Of a stretch of 64,000 nt of DNA, positions 7,781 to 15,562 are shown in pieces. The notes under the pieces were generated by a model. It searched no databases and was not told where the DNA came from. It saw nothing but the letters and a program-made list of their open reading frames with translations. The first letter of the stretch is position 1. Each line of letters opens with the position of its first letter. A program made the position numbers and the translations under genes. Source of the DNA: Corynebacterium comes (lineage in GTDB: Bacteria; Actinomycetota; Actinomycetes; Mycobacteriales; Mycobacteriaceae); assembly GCF_009734405.1 (NCBI RefSeq), contig NZ_CP046454.1, positions 19,517-83,516 on the forward strand, given 5' to 3'.

Positions 7781-8479
7781 ATGGACCTGAGTGAGATCAC
7801 GCCGGTAGCCCAGGACTACCTCAAGGTGATCTGGGCGGCCACCGAGTGGGGAGGCCCACCCATCACCGCCACGGCCTTGGCGGCACGGATGGGCACGACC
7901 ACGCCCAACGTCTCGGATACGGTCAAGCGGCTGGCGGCCCAGGGACTTGTGGAGTATCAACCTTACAAACCGGTCATGCTTACCGAGCGGGGCGAGAAGT
8001 ACGCCATCGCGATGGTACGCAGGCACCGACTACTCGAGACCTTCCTTGCCACCACCCTGGGCTACCCGTGGGAGGAGGTCCACGACGAGGCCGAACGGCT
8101 CGAACACGCCGCCTCAGAAACCATGATCGAGCGTATCGAGGCTCTCCTCGGGAACCCCGCCACCGATCCACACGGCGACCCCATCCCCACCGCTACCGGG
8201 CAGATCTCCCGCTCCATCAATGCCACCCGGCTCACCCACGCCACTCCGGGTGACTACGAAATCATCCGCATCTCTGATGCTGACTCCAGCCAGTTAGCCG
8301 GCTTCAGGAGGCAGGAAATAGTTCCGGGCGCCATAGTGAACGTCGCTGGCGCGGGCCCACACCAAGACAGAGTTCTCCTCACAGACGCCGACGGGAAAAC
8401 GATCGTCCTCACCCCCGAGCAAGCCGGTGTCATCTGGGTGGCGCCCTCTCCCGGCGTCGGGGGCAGCACTCCCTTGTAA
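7781..8479 (+). CDS. mntR: DtxR/MntR-family metalloregulator
   Basis: The 232-residue protein has the three-part DtxR/IdeR architecture. There is an N-terminal winged helix (ITATALAARMGTTTPNVSDTVKRL), a dimerisation/metal-binding domain with the usual RRHRLLETFL segment and acidic/His residues (ETFLATTLGYPWEEVHDEAERLEHA lies at about 90-115), and a C-terminal SH3/FeoA-like domain from about residue 150. It should repress mntH when Mn2+ is abundant. Translation starts at ATG 7781 after GTGAGG. Confidence 0.88.
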   Translation: MDLSEITPVAQDYLKVIWAATEWGGPPITATALAARMGTTTPNVSDTVKRLAAQGLVEYQPYKPVMLTERGEKYAIAMVRRHRLLETFLATTLGYPWEEVHDEAERLEHAASETMIERIEALLGNPATDPHGDPIPTATGQISRSINATRLTHATPGDYEIIRISDADSSQLAGFRRQEIVPGAIVNVAGAGPHQDRVLLTDADGKTIVLTPEQAGVIWVAPSPGVGGSTPL

Positions 8480-8656
8480 CTGGTGAGAGGAGACAGCAGT
8501 GGAACCTCTCTCTTCATCCATCGTGGTTATTTTCTGAAGTCCTGCGTCCAAGGCGACCCTTTCCGATGCATGACGATCCGGGCTGGTTCGCATGGTGCCT
8601 GGCCCGTTCCTTGGGGGAGGACGTACGGGCATATACTGTTCAGTGTTGGCTGTATA

Positions 8657-8673
8657 GTTCAGTGCATGTTGAC
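8657..8673. promoter_or_regulatory. CmtR operator overlapping the cmtR start codon
   Basis: The sequence GTTCAGTGCATGTTGAC spans the ATG at 8666 and is an imperfect inverted repeat. The same layout, CTGTAT then a GTCA..TGAC palindrome over the start codon, occurs before the second cmtR at 23.56 kb. A second GTTCAGTG lies just upstream at 8638-8645. TGTATAGT (8651-8658) is a good -10, implying a leaderless or near-leaderless transcript. Confidence 0.5.
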
Positions 8674-9025
8674 TATTGCTTCTCGTCTCGATGTGATGAA
8701 CCGGTCGGGTCGGGCCATGGCGGATCCGACTCGTTCCCGCATTCTTCTGGCGCTGCTGGAGGGGCCTGCCTACCCGGCCGCTCTCGCCCAGGAGCTGGAA
8801 CTGACGCGCTCGAACGTGTCGAACCATCTTGCCTGCCTGAGGGACTGCGGAATTGTTGTCGCCGAACCGCAGGGGCGGCAGACCCGCTACGAGATCGTCG
8901 ACGCCCATCTGGCGCAGGCGTTGAACGCGTTGCTGGATATCACCTTGGCCGTTGATGACAACGCCGAATGCATCGACGCCGGATGCGCCGTGCCTGGGTG
9001 TGCCACCGAACAGGAGAGTGCGTAA
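8666..9025 (+). CDS. cmtR: CmtR-type Cd(II)/Pb(II)-sensing ArsR repressor
   Basis: From ATG 8666 the protein has 119 residues and starts MLTIASRLDVMNRSGRAMAD, with an ArsR winged helix (SNVSNHLACLRDCG). Cys57, Cys61 and Cys102 fall at exactly the positions known to bind Cd/Pb in Mycobacterium tuberculosis CmtR, so metal binding should release it from its operator. Its stop TAA shares a base with the cadD ATG (TAATG), so the two are translationally coupled. The open frame extends about 60 codons upstream, but homology with the second CmtR fixes the start here. No Shine-Dalgarno is present. Confidence 0.92.
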   Translation: MLTIASRLDVMNRSGRAMADPTRSRILLALLEGPAYPAALAQELELTRSNVSNHLACLRDCGIVVAEPQGRQTRYEIVDAHLAQALNALLDITLAVDDNAECIDAGCAVPGCATEQESA

Positions 9026-9621
9026 TGGTAACCGGCCTGCTGTCGGCGATCGGCCTGTTCATCGCCACCAATATCGACGACATCATCGTGCTCTCGCTGT
9101 TTTTTGCCCGCGGGGCGGGACAAAAGGGGACCACGCTTCGGATTCTGGTTGGTCAGTACCTCGGTTTCGTGGGCATCCTTGCGGCCGTGATCCTGGTGAT
9201 GCTGGGGGCGGATGCCTTCCTGCCCGAGCAGGCCATTCCGTACTTCGGGCTGATTCCCCTGGCCCTGGGGCTGTGGGCGGCCTGGCATGCCTGGCGGGGC
9301 GATGATGACGACGATGATGACGCGAAGGTCGCCGGAAAGAAGGTGGGCGTGCTGACCGTTGCCGGCGTGACGTTTGCCAACGGTGGCGACAACATCGGCG
9401 TCTACGTCCCGGTCTTCCTCAACGTGGAGAACGCCACCGTCATCATCTACTGCATCGTTTTCCTCATCCTGGTGGCAGGCCTGGTCCTGCTGGCAAAGTT
9501 CGTGGCCACTCGCCCACCCATCGCAGAAGTCCTCGAACGCTGGGAGCACGTGCTGTTCCCGATCGTTCTGATCAGCCTGGGAATCTTCATCCTCGTCAGC
9601 GGCGGTGCCTTCGGTCTCTAA
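9025..9621 (+). CDS. cadD: CadD-family cadmium resistance transporter
   Basis: A 198-residue membrane protein starting at the ATG that overlaps the cmtR stop. It shows about five or six hydrophobic helices, the family N-terminus (IGLFIATNIDDIIVLSLFFAR), and a central acidic stretch (GDDDDDDDAKVAG) in the cytoplasmic loop between two membrane halves. CadD proteins are related to LysE-type exporters and give cadmium resistance by efflux or sequestration. Coupling to a Cd/Pb repressor makes this a self-contained inducible cadmium unit. Confidence 0.9.
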   Translation: MVTGLLSAIGLFIATNIDDIIVLSLFFARGAGQKGTTLRILVGQYLGFVGILAAVILVMLGADAFLPEQAIPYFGLIPLALGLWAAWHAWRGDDDDDDDAKVAGKKVGVLTVAGVTFANGGDNIGVYVPVFLNVENATVIIYCIVFLILVAGLVLLAKFVATRPPIAEVLERWEHVLFPIVLISLGIFILVSGGAFGL

Positions 9622-9676
9622 CAAGCTCATCCCGAGCGTCCATATGGCCTATCCAGATTTCGTCACCGGCATCAGC

Positions 9677-9904
9677 TCAACCGCCAATAAAGTTGCGAAA
9701 AAGCCGCCACACAAAGCTAACAGTCACAGCTTCGAGATCGCGGAAGAACCCGGTCCAGGAGGCCACCGACTCACTCGTGGCGACGTGCGTGCCCAGGAGT
9801 TCGCGGTAACCTTCGGCGTTGACCCCGGTGGTGAGCAACACGGCGGTTTTCACCGCCTGTCCGTCTTCGCGGACTGCATGGTCAACGGGTCGCAGGAGAC
9901 GCAC
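9677..9904 (-). mobile_element. IS256-family transposase fragment
   Basis: The minus-strand frame contains VREDGQAVKTAVLLTTGVNAEGYRELLGTHVATSESVASWTGFFRDL (about residues 10-57), typical of the catalytic core of IS256/mutator transposases. The part after about residue 57 does not match the family, and nothing of the rest of the transposase lies beyond 9904. Only about 60 codons remain, so it is inactive. It sits exactly between the cadmium genes and chromosome-like genes and probably marks an old insertion junction. Confidence 0.7.
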
Positions 9905-9926
9905 ATATAGGGGTTTGTGTTCGACC

Positions 9927-10046
9927 GAGGCCTCGCCTGATCATGCCCTGAACGGGGCCGCGCACGTGTTCGGCACCGGCTGGTTTCTCCCGGGTGGGAA
10001 ACGCTGGCCCGACCTCTACGAGGTCGAGCTCCTCCCCGCCCAGTAG
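9927..10046 (+). pseudogene. 3' remnant of a conserved actinobacterial gene
   Basis: The last 40 codons of a plus-strand frame read like the end of a real protein (AHVFGTGWFLPGGKRWPDLY, then EVELLPAQ and stop at 10044), 11 bp before the DUF2771 gene. No start or upstream body is present; the sequence runs into the IS256 debris. It may be the tail of the DUF3027-type gene that I recall near DUF2771 genes in corynebacteria, but that assignment is a guess. The island's insertion or a deletion removed the rest. Confidence 0.4.
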
Positions 10047-10057
10047 GATGAGGAGCC

Positions 10058-10588
10058 ATGTCCACCCCCAAGAAGGCGCGGCAGAGGTCGCTGCTGCAGT
10101 TTCTCGCTCTCCTGGTCGCCGTGGTGGTCATCATCCTCGCCGCGGTCCTCGCCCAGAACTGGTGGAACAACCGGCTCGGACCCGCCCCGCAGGACATCAC
10201 CGTGACCGCCCGGGTGGGCGATACCTCCATCGAGGTCTCCCCCTACCTGGTGTGTGAGCCCGGGCTGGAGTGCCCGGAGGGTGAGGTTCCCAACCTGCCG
10301 GTCGACCCGGACGACACCCTGCTGCTGGAGATCCCGGAGGCGATCCACGACCATGACTGGCAGCTGCTGATGATCTACGACGATCCGGCGGCCAACGACC
10401 AGCAGCTGCACGGCCCCTATGACACCGAGCAGGTCGAGATCCCCGGCTCTGTCGACCCCCTCACTGAGGGCGACCCCCGCCCCCGCCTCATGGTCGTGGA
10501 GATCTCCTCTGCCCAGATCGGTCTCGACGCCGACGGGGAGGAGACCCCCTACGCCACCGTGTGGTCCCTGAGCACGATGGCGGACTAG
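10058..10588 (+). CDS. DUF2771-family exported protein
   Basis: A 176-residue protein with a single N-terminal transmembrane segment (LLQFLALLVAVVVIILAAVLA, about 13-33) and an extracytoplasmic domain containing a Cys pair (VCEPGLEC). It matches my recollection of the DUF2771 family found in corynebacteria and mycobacteria; the function is unknown. It appears intact and is followed by a degraded universal stress gene. It is one of four adjacent genes that look like host chromosome rather than resistance cargo. Confidence 0.6.
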   Translation: MSTPKKARQRSLLQFLALLVAVVVIILAAVLAQNWWNNRLGPAPQDITVTARVGDTSIEVSPYLVCEPGLECPEGEVPNLPVDPDDTLLLEIPEAIHDHDWQLLMIYDDPAANDQQLHGPYDTEQVEIPGSVDPLTEGDPRPRLMVVEISSAQIGLDADGEETPYATVWSLSTMAD

Positions 10589-10632
10589 GGAAGCGATCGG
10601 TTTGGCGGGCGAAAGTGTCTAGGACCGGGTTC

Positions 10633-11235
10633 ATGACATCATCGACTCTGGAGGACATTGCCGCCCGGATCCGACCGGCAATGGTCCGCCGCGGAGGCGC
10701 TGCTGCATTCCTTCCCCACATCGCTGGGCCTGGCACCACGCGCGGTCCGGTTGGCTAAACGAGGGGTCACCCGCGTCAACTACGCTTTCCTGGCAAGCGA
10801 GATCGACGAGAATGACCCCTCACTCCACTGCGCCGCCCGTCTCGCTGATAGCTGGGGGGTGGATCTGCGGGTCTTCGCGTTCTCCCCCTCTGGCCTCGCG
10901 GACCAGTCCTTCCACGACAAATTCGACTTCACCAGCGAGCTCATCGACGAGTGGCGCGAGCACTCCCTCGCCGTCATGGACCGTTCTCACGATGTGCTGG
11001 GGGAATTCTTCCCGGATCTCTCGGGCGACTCGGACATCGGATCAGGCAAGGCTGGTCGGGTGCGATCGATGCACTCACGTGGAAGAAGGGTGATCTGCTC
11101 ATCCTCGGCTCCACCCCACCCGGCCCGCGGGAACGAGTTTTCGTCGGTTTCTCCGCCACCGAATTCCTCCGGCACGTCCACGTCCCCGTTCTGCTGACAC
11201 CCCTCACCCCGGTACTGACGCGAAGGCTAAGGTGA
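10633..11235 (+). pseudogene. Universal stress protein, two frameshifts
   Basis: Three consecutive frame segments read as one USP-like protein. The ATG at 10633 begins LEDIAARI in one frame. From about 10675 a second frame gives WSAAEALLHSFPTSLGLAPR and a nucleotide-binding-domain-like stretch (RVNYAFLASE, LADSWGVDLRVFAFSP). From about 11045 the first frame resumes with GWSGAIDALTWKKGDLLILG and SATEFLRHVHVPVLL, the usual USP C-terminus. The two shifts compensate, but the protein as written is broken. Sequencing error or real decay are both possible. The spacing to the next gene is four bases, so it once headed that unit. Confidence 0.6.
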
Positions 11236-11239
11236 GGGC

Positions 11240-11779
11240 ATGAATGGACGTGACCCGGAGACGAATTCGCCCCAGCGCCCGCAGAGTGACGGCCGCCGCA
11301 GGCGTTACTTCCTCGATCACCCGGAGAACGATCTGACCGCGGACGCCGACTTCGCCAACCGCCGCCCGCCGGCTCCCCGGACAGCCGAGGAAGTCGCCTC
11401 CTCCACGGATCCCGTGCTGCAGGCCGACCGCAACACGATGTCGACGCGTCAGGCTTTCACCTGGTTGTTCGGCACCATCATCGCCACCGTCGTGGTCGCT
11501 TATGTGCTTGCGTGGGTTGCCCGGCTGATGGGTGGTCCCGTCTGTGACGCCGGCGACGCCCTCTGGCTGTGCTCCCGTTCCTCGCAGATCTGGTGGCCCC
11601 TTGTCACCAGCCTGGTCCCCGCCGCGGGTGTCATCGGCTGCGCCATTATCATGGTGCGTAAGTTGAACAGCTTCACCCGCTGGCGCCCGTGGATGGGTGT
11701 GTTCTGGGTGCTCATTCCCTTCGCCATGATGTGGATGCTGCAGACCTGGCAGATCTTCATCCCGGCCCTCACCGACTAG
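11240..11779 (+). CDS. Membrane protein of unknown function
   Basis: The 179-residue protein has a hydrophilic, Arg/Pro-rich N-terminus of about 70 residues. Three transmembrane helices follow at roughly 75-97 (WLFGTIIATVVVAYVLAWVA), 117-139 and 152-175 (VFWVLIPFAMMWMLQTWQIF). A Cys pair (PVCDAGDALWLCSRSS) sits in the loop between the first two helices. It appears intact, starts four bases after the USP remnant, and looks like a conserved corynebacterial protein. I cannot name a family. Confidence 0.65.
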   Translation: MNGRDPETNSPQRPQSDGRRRRYFLDHPENDLTADADFANRRPPAPRTAEEVASSTDPVLQADRNTMSTRQAFTWLFGTIIATVVVAYVLAWVARLMGGPVCDAGDALWLCSRSSQIWWPLVTSLVPAAGVIGCAIIMVRKLNSFTRWRPWMGVFWVLIPFAMMWMLQTWQIFIPALTD

Positions 11780-11821
11780 TAGTACTTCGTTAGGTGGTTC
11801 CTGGGCGTAGTTCGGAGACGG

Positions 11822-11866
11822 GACACCCTTCGCCCACGACCCTTTGAGCCGCGTGGGAAGAGTGTC
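11822..11866. terminator. Imperfect hairpin after the membrane-protein gene
   Basis: GACAC, CTT and CCCACG (11822-11838) can pair with CGTGGG, AAG and GTGTC (11852-11866) with small bulges. It follows the stop at 11779 by about 45 bp. It lacks a T-run, so a factor-independent terminator is uncertain. Confidence 0.3.
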
Positions 11867-11974
11867 TCAGTACCCACGTAAGGAACACACCTGGTCTGGG
11901 ACACGGGCGCGGTGCGAGGATTGAGGTCGAAGGGAACACACAACCTTGACCCCGCCCGGCAGAAGGTGATGAGA

Positions 11975-12502
11975 ATGGACCGTGCCGACATCATCGACGG
12001 CTACCGACGGGCCTGCATGGAGCTGGACAACCTCCTCGCCCAAGCTGGGGACGTGGAGCTGCGTAGTCGCAGTGCGGGTACCCGCTGGACCAATGAGGAA
12101 CTACTGTTTCACATGGTCTTCGGCTACATGGTGGTTCGCAGACTCCTGCCCCTGGTCAAGTTCTTCGGTCATCTACCCGACCCCCTCAATATCGCTTTTG
12201 CGCGTCTGCTCGATGCGGGTATCCGCCCTTTCGACTGGGTCAACTACTTCGGCTCACGGGCTGCGGCCCGGGTCTACAACCGCCACCGCATGGCCCGGAA
12301 ACTTCGCCGCCTCACCACCACCCTGGCCACCAGTCTGGAGAAGGAATCCGAGGACTCCCTGGCCCTGCGGATGGTGTTTCCAACCCGGTGGGATCCGTTT
12401 TTCACCCCCGTGATGACGGTGGCGGATGTGTATGCCTATCCGACGTTGCACTTTGATTTCCATGCCCGACAGCTGAGCTTTCCCTTCGACGCCGACGGGT
12501 GA
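11975..12502 (+). CDS. DinB-like four-helix protein
   Basis: From the ATG at 11975, eight bases behind AGAAGG, the product has 175 residues and resembles DinB/YfiT-type bundles. It begins with an amphipathic helix (ADIIDGYRRACMELDNLLAQ), then TRWTNEELLFHMVFGYMVVRRL with the helix-borne His expected at the metal site, and ends with a second His-rich segment (ADVYAYPTLHFDFHARQL). Such proteins are often thiol-dependent transferases or mycothiol-linked enzymes in actinobacteria; the substrate here is unknown. An ATG two codons earlier lies too close to the Shine-Dalgarno. Confidence 0.6.
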   Translation: MDRADIIDGYRRACMELDNLLAQAGDVELRSRSAGTRWTNEELLFHMVFGYMVVRRLLPLVKFFGHLPDPLNIAFARLLDAGIRPFDWVNYFGSRAAARVYNRHRMARKLRRLTTTLATSLEKESEDSLALRMVFPTRWDPFFTPVMTVADVYAYPTLHFDFHARQLSFPFDADG

Positions 12503-12571
12503 GTGTGGCCTGCGCGAAAGGGAGTTCTTGCCATGGGCCCTGTGTTCACTGCGGAGGGAAAAGGGAGGTGG

Positions 12572-13954
12572 TCAGGCGCAGCAGGAGGTGAGCATCTGGT
12601 TGCGAAACAGTCCGGCGGTCAGCCGAAGACTCTCGGCCATCGTGAGGTAGGGCGCCCAGGTGTCGGCCAGGTCATCAACGGTCATACCGGCCTTGATGGC
12701 GTAGGTGGCGGCCAGCATGAGCTCCCCGGCACCGTCGGCTAGGGCATGCACCCCTAGAACGGTGCCGGTGGCTGCATCGGCAACGATCTTGACCGCTCCG
12801 CGGGTGTCGTGGTTGACCAGTGCCCGGGGAACCTCCGACAGGTCCAGCACGCGGGAGTCGTACGCCGCCCCCTGGGCGTGGGCCTGGGCTTCGCTTAACC
12901 CGGCGGAGGCTAGCTGGGGGCGGGTGAACACCACTGCGGGCAGGCCCGTGTAGTCCACCTGTGCTGCCGAGCGCTTACCCAGGGCGTTGAGGGCGGCCAC
13001 TCTGCCGGTGGCTGCGGCGACGTAGACGAACTGCGGGGCCCCGGAGACGTCCCCGGCCGCCCAGATCCGCGGATTAGAGGTGCGCTGATGATTATCGACG
13101 TTAATAAAACCTCGCTCGTCGACCTCGACGCCGGCCACGGCCAGGTCCATCCCGCCGGTGGTAGCCGCCCGTCCGGTGGCCACCAGCAGCCGGTCCCCCC
13201 GGACCAGCCGTCCGGAGGTGGTGGTCACCACCGCCTGCCCGGCATCCGCGCCGACGCTTACTGCGTACTCCTCGACCACCGACAGGCCGTCGTCGATGAG
13301 GATCTCGCGCAACCGGTCAGCCAGCTCCGGTTCCGCTCGCGGGGCCAGGCGCCCCACCAGTGAAACCCGGGCACCGAGGTGGGCGAAGAGCTGAGCCTGC
13401 TCCAGACCGACATAACCGGCACCGATGATCACCAGGGAGTCCGGGACCTCGGACAGTTCCATGGCCGTGGTCGAGGTCAACCAGTTCACCTCCGACAACC
13501 CCGGCAAGGCTGGGGTAGCTGGCTGGGCCCCGGTAGCCACCAGATACGCCCGAGCCCGAAGCGGCTGACCATCGACCAGCAAGGTCTCGGAGTCCAGGAA
13601 ACGGGCATGTCCTTCCCGGATCTCGAAACCATGGGCGGTGGCCACATCCGCGTACTTCGTCTCCCGCAACTGGGAAACAAGATTGCCTTTCTGCCCCACC
13701 ATTGCGGCCAGGTCGACCGGTCCGGCCGTGGTCGACACCCCGGCAAACGGATTGCTGGCTGCGTCGTCACGAGCGGCCGCCGCGGCCAGCAGGGTCTTTG
13801 AGGGCACGCACCCGATATTCACGCACGTCCCCCCGAGGGTGTGGCGTTCGATGAGGACCACCGTATGCCCCGCCTGGCGAGCAGCGATCGCCGCGGACAT
13901 CGCCGCACCGCCTGAGCCGATCACCGCCAGATCAACCTCATGGTCCTGCCTCAT
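12572..13954 (-). CDS. merA: Mercuric reductase
   Basis: A 460-residue flavin disulfide reductase that reduces Hg2+ to volatile Hg0 with NADPH. Visible features are the FAD-binding GSGGAAM loop, the redox pair Cys44/Cys49 in GGTCVNIGCVPSK, the NAD(P) loop IGAGYVGLE near residue 170, the second FAD motif WAAGDV, and the defining C-terminal vicinal Cys pair (residues 458-459 in LTSCCA). It lacks the N-terminal HMA domain found in many MerA proteins. It is divergent from merR, with a shared dyad operator, and no merT/merP or merB is present, so mercury uptake must rely on other routes. Confidence 0.96.
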   Translation of the reverse strand: MRQDHEVDLAVIGSGGAAMSAAIAARQAGHTVVLIERHTLGGTCVNIGCVPSKTLLAAAAARDDAASNPFAGVSTTAGPVDLAAMVGQKGNLVSQLRETKYADVATAHGFEIREGHARFLDSETLLVDGQPLRARAYLVATGAQPATPALPGLSEVNWLTSTTAMELSEVPDSLVIIGAGYVGLEQAQLFAHLGARVSLVGRLAPRAEPELADRLREILIDDGLSVVEEYAVSVGADAGQAVVTTTSGRLVRGDRLLVATGRAATTGGMDLAVAGVEVDERGFINVDNHQRTSNPRIWAAGDVSGAPQFVYVAAATGRVAALNALGKRSAAQVDYTGLPAVVFTRPQLASAGLSEAQAHAQGAAYDSRVLDLSEVPRALVNHDTRGAVKIVADAATGTVLGVHALADGAGELMLAATYAIKAGMTVDDLADTWAPYLTMAESLRLTAGLFRNQMLTSCCA

Positions 13955-13996
13955 GACCCATCACCTTTCCCGTAGCAATATCTGAATACAGAATGC

Positions 13997-14018
13997 ACCT
14001 TCCAGTGCACAGTAAGGT
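13997..14018. promoter_or_regulatory. MerR-type dyad operator between merA and merR
   Basis: A 22-bp dyad has arms ACCTT (13997-14001) and AAGGT (14014-14018) around a TGCA centre. On the minus strand TTGACC (14021-14016) provides a -35 element leading into the dyad. This matches the MerR-family architecture in which the regulator sits between an over-spaced -35 and -10 and untwists the DNA when metal binds. It should drive merA leftward and repress merR. Confidence 0.75.
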
Positions 14019-14055
14019 CAAGGCCACAGGCCCACGAACTGCTGGAGGGGAGTTC

Positions 14056-14451
14056 ATGCTCATTGGAGAACTGGCGCAGGCCGGTGGTACTACCACCAAG
14101 ACGCTGCGCTTCTACGAGGACGTTGGCTTGCTCCCGACACCTGAGCGCACCGCCAACGGTTACCGCTATTACGACAGTTCCGCCGATACCCTCGCCCGGA
14201 TCGACTTCATTCGCCGCGGCCAGGCCGCCGGTCTGACCTTGGCGCAGATCCGCCAGGTCCTGGAGATCCGCGACCAGGGCATCCCACCGTGCCAGCATGT
14301 GTCCGACCTGCTCGATGACCGCCTGGCGGACCTGAAGCAACAAATCGCTGATCTACAAGGCTTGCGCGATACCGTCCGCGAACTGCGCGACCGGGCGGAT
14401 GCGATCAGCCCGGAGACCTGTGATCCCACCGCGATCTGCCAGTACCTCTAG
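14056..14451 (+). CDS. merR: MerR-family regulator of the mer genes
   Basis: The protein has 131 residues from the ATG at 14056, which follows GGAGGGG. The N-terminal winged helix is canonical (MLIGELAQAGGTTTKTLRFY, then EDVGLLPTPERTANGYRYYD), followed by a long dimerisation helix (about 80-120). The metal-binding region holds Cys in IPPCQHVSDLL (about 77) and in ETCDPTAICQYL near the C-terminus. That pattern fits a thiophilic or divalent metal sensor of the MerR/ZntR group. Its position opposite merA implies Hg2+ as inducer. An upstream in-frame extension lacks support. Confidence 0.9.
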   Translation: MLIGELAQAGGTTTKTLRFYEDVGLLPTPERTANGYRYYDSSADTLARIDFIRRGQAAGLTLAQIRQVLEIRDQGIPPCQHVSDLLDDRLADLKQQIADLQGLRDTVRELRDRADAISPETCDPTAICQYL

Positions 14452-14593
14452 AACAATTATCACCGTGGACACCGTTGGGCCTGGTCTCCAGGGAAGGGAG
14501 GGCTCCCGAGGAAGCTAGTCTGTGCACAGGCCCGCTGGCACCCGGGGACTGTGCTGTTGACGTGCCTATCATTGTTTCTCAGAGAGGATGTTC

Positions 14594-15562
14594 GTGATCG
14601 ATTGGTTGGAACGGTGGCAGATCCCGCTGTATCTCATTGCGCTGGGGGCCGGTGCCGTCATCGGCCTGACCGTCCCCGCCACCGCAGCGGCCTTTGAGGT
14701 GGCCATCAATCCGGTATTGATGGCACTGCTTTACGCCACGTTTTTAAGCGTGCCGCTGACCAAACTCGGCCATGCGCTGCGCGACGCCCGCTTCTTGGCG
14801 GGTCTGCTCGTGTTGAACTTCCTTATCGTCCCCGTCGTGGTCTATGTCCTCTCCCGGCTCGTCGCCGACGACCAAGCATTATTGTTGGGTGTCCTGCTGG
14901 TGTTGTTGACCCCGTGCATCGACTACGTCATTGTCTTTTCCGGGCTGGCCAGGGCCGCGCATGATCGGCTGTTAGCCGCGGCCCCGTTGTTGATGTTGCT
15001 CCAGATGCTGTTGCTACCGGTCTACTTGGGGATGTTCGTTGGCCCGGAACTGTTTGAGGTCATCGACCTCGCCCCGTTCATCGAGGCATTCCTCCTGCTA
15101 ATCGTCACGCCTCTGGCAGTAGCTGCGCTCACGCAGTTCCTGGCCGCCCGGTTTCGACCTGCGCAACAGGTGATGGATCTGATGGAGGCATTGATGGTGC
15201 CGCTCCTGATGCTCACCCTCACTGTGGTTGTCGCCTCCCAGATCGACGCCGTACGCATCGATCTCCCCTCGCTGTTGCGGGTGATCCCGATTTACATCAT
15301 CTTCCTGGTTGTGATGGTCCCCCTGGGCATCTTCATCGGACGGGTCTTCTACCAGGACGCCTTCGCAACCCGGGCGACGGTCTTTTCCGGTGCCACTCGC
15401 AACTCATTGGTCGTGTTACCCCTGGCTCTGGCCCTGCCGGACAGCCTCACATTGGTTGCAGTCGTCGTGGTTACCCAAACCCTGGTCGAACTGGTCGGCA
15501 TGGTCGTCTACGTCCGCCTGATTCCACGGGTGGTGCTGGAAAAGGCTGGCCAGTACAACTAG
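14594..15562 (+). CDS. ACR3-like arsenite efflux permease (BASS superfamily)
   Basis: A ten-helix membrane protein of about 322 residues. It contains the helix-4 motif LLTPCIDYVIVFSGLA with the single conserved Cys (residue 108) needed for arsenite transport in ACR3, and a late motif GATRNSLVVLPLALALP typical of the family. AGAGAGG abuts the ATG at 14588, leaving no spacing, but is six bases before the in-frame GTG at 14594, so I prefer the GTG. It should export As(III) or Sb(III) by proton exchange. It lies beside mer genes without an adjacent arsR or arsC. Its TAG overlaps the stop of the convergent M23 gene within one CTAG. Confidence 0.8.
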   Translation: MIDWLERWQIPLYLIALGAGAVIGLTVPATAAAFEVAINPVLMALLYATFLSVPLTKLGHALRDARFLAGLLVLNFLIVPVVVYVLSRLVADDQALLLGVLLVLLTPCIDYVIVFSGLARAAHDRLLAAAPLLMLLQMLLLPVYLGMFVGPELFEVIDLAPFIEAFLLLIVTPLAVAALTQFLAARFRPAQQVMDLMEALMVPLLMLTLTVVVASQIDAVRIDLPSLLRVIPIYIIFLVVMVPLGIFIGRVFYQDAFATRATVFSGATRNSLVVLPLALALPDSLTLVAVVVVTQTLVELVGMVVYVRLIPRVVLEKAGQYN

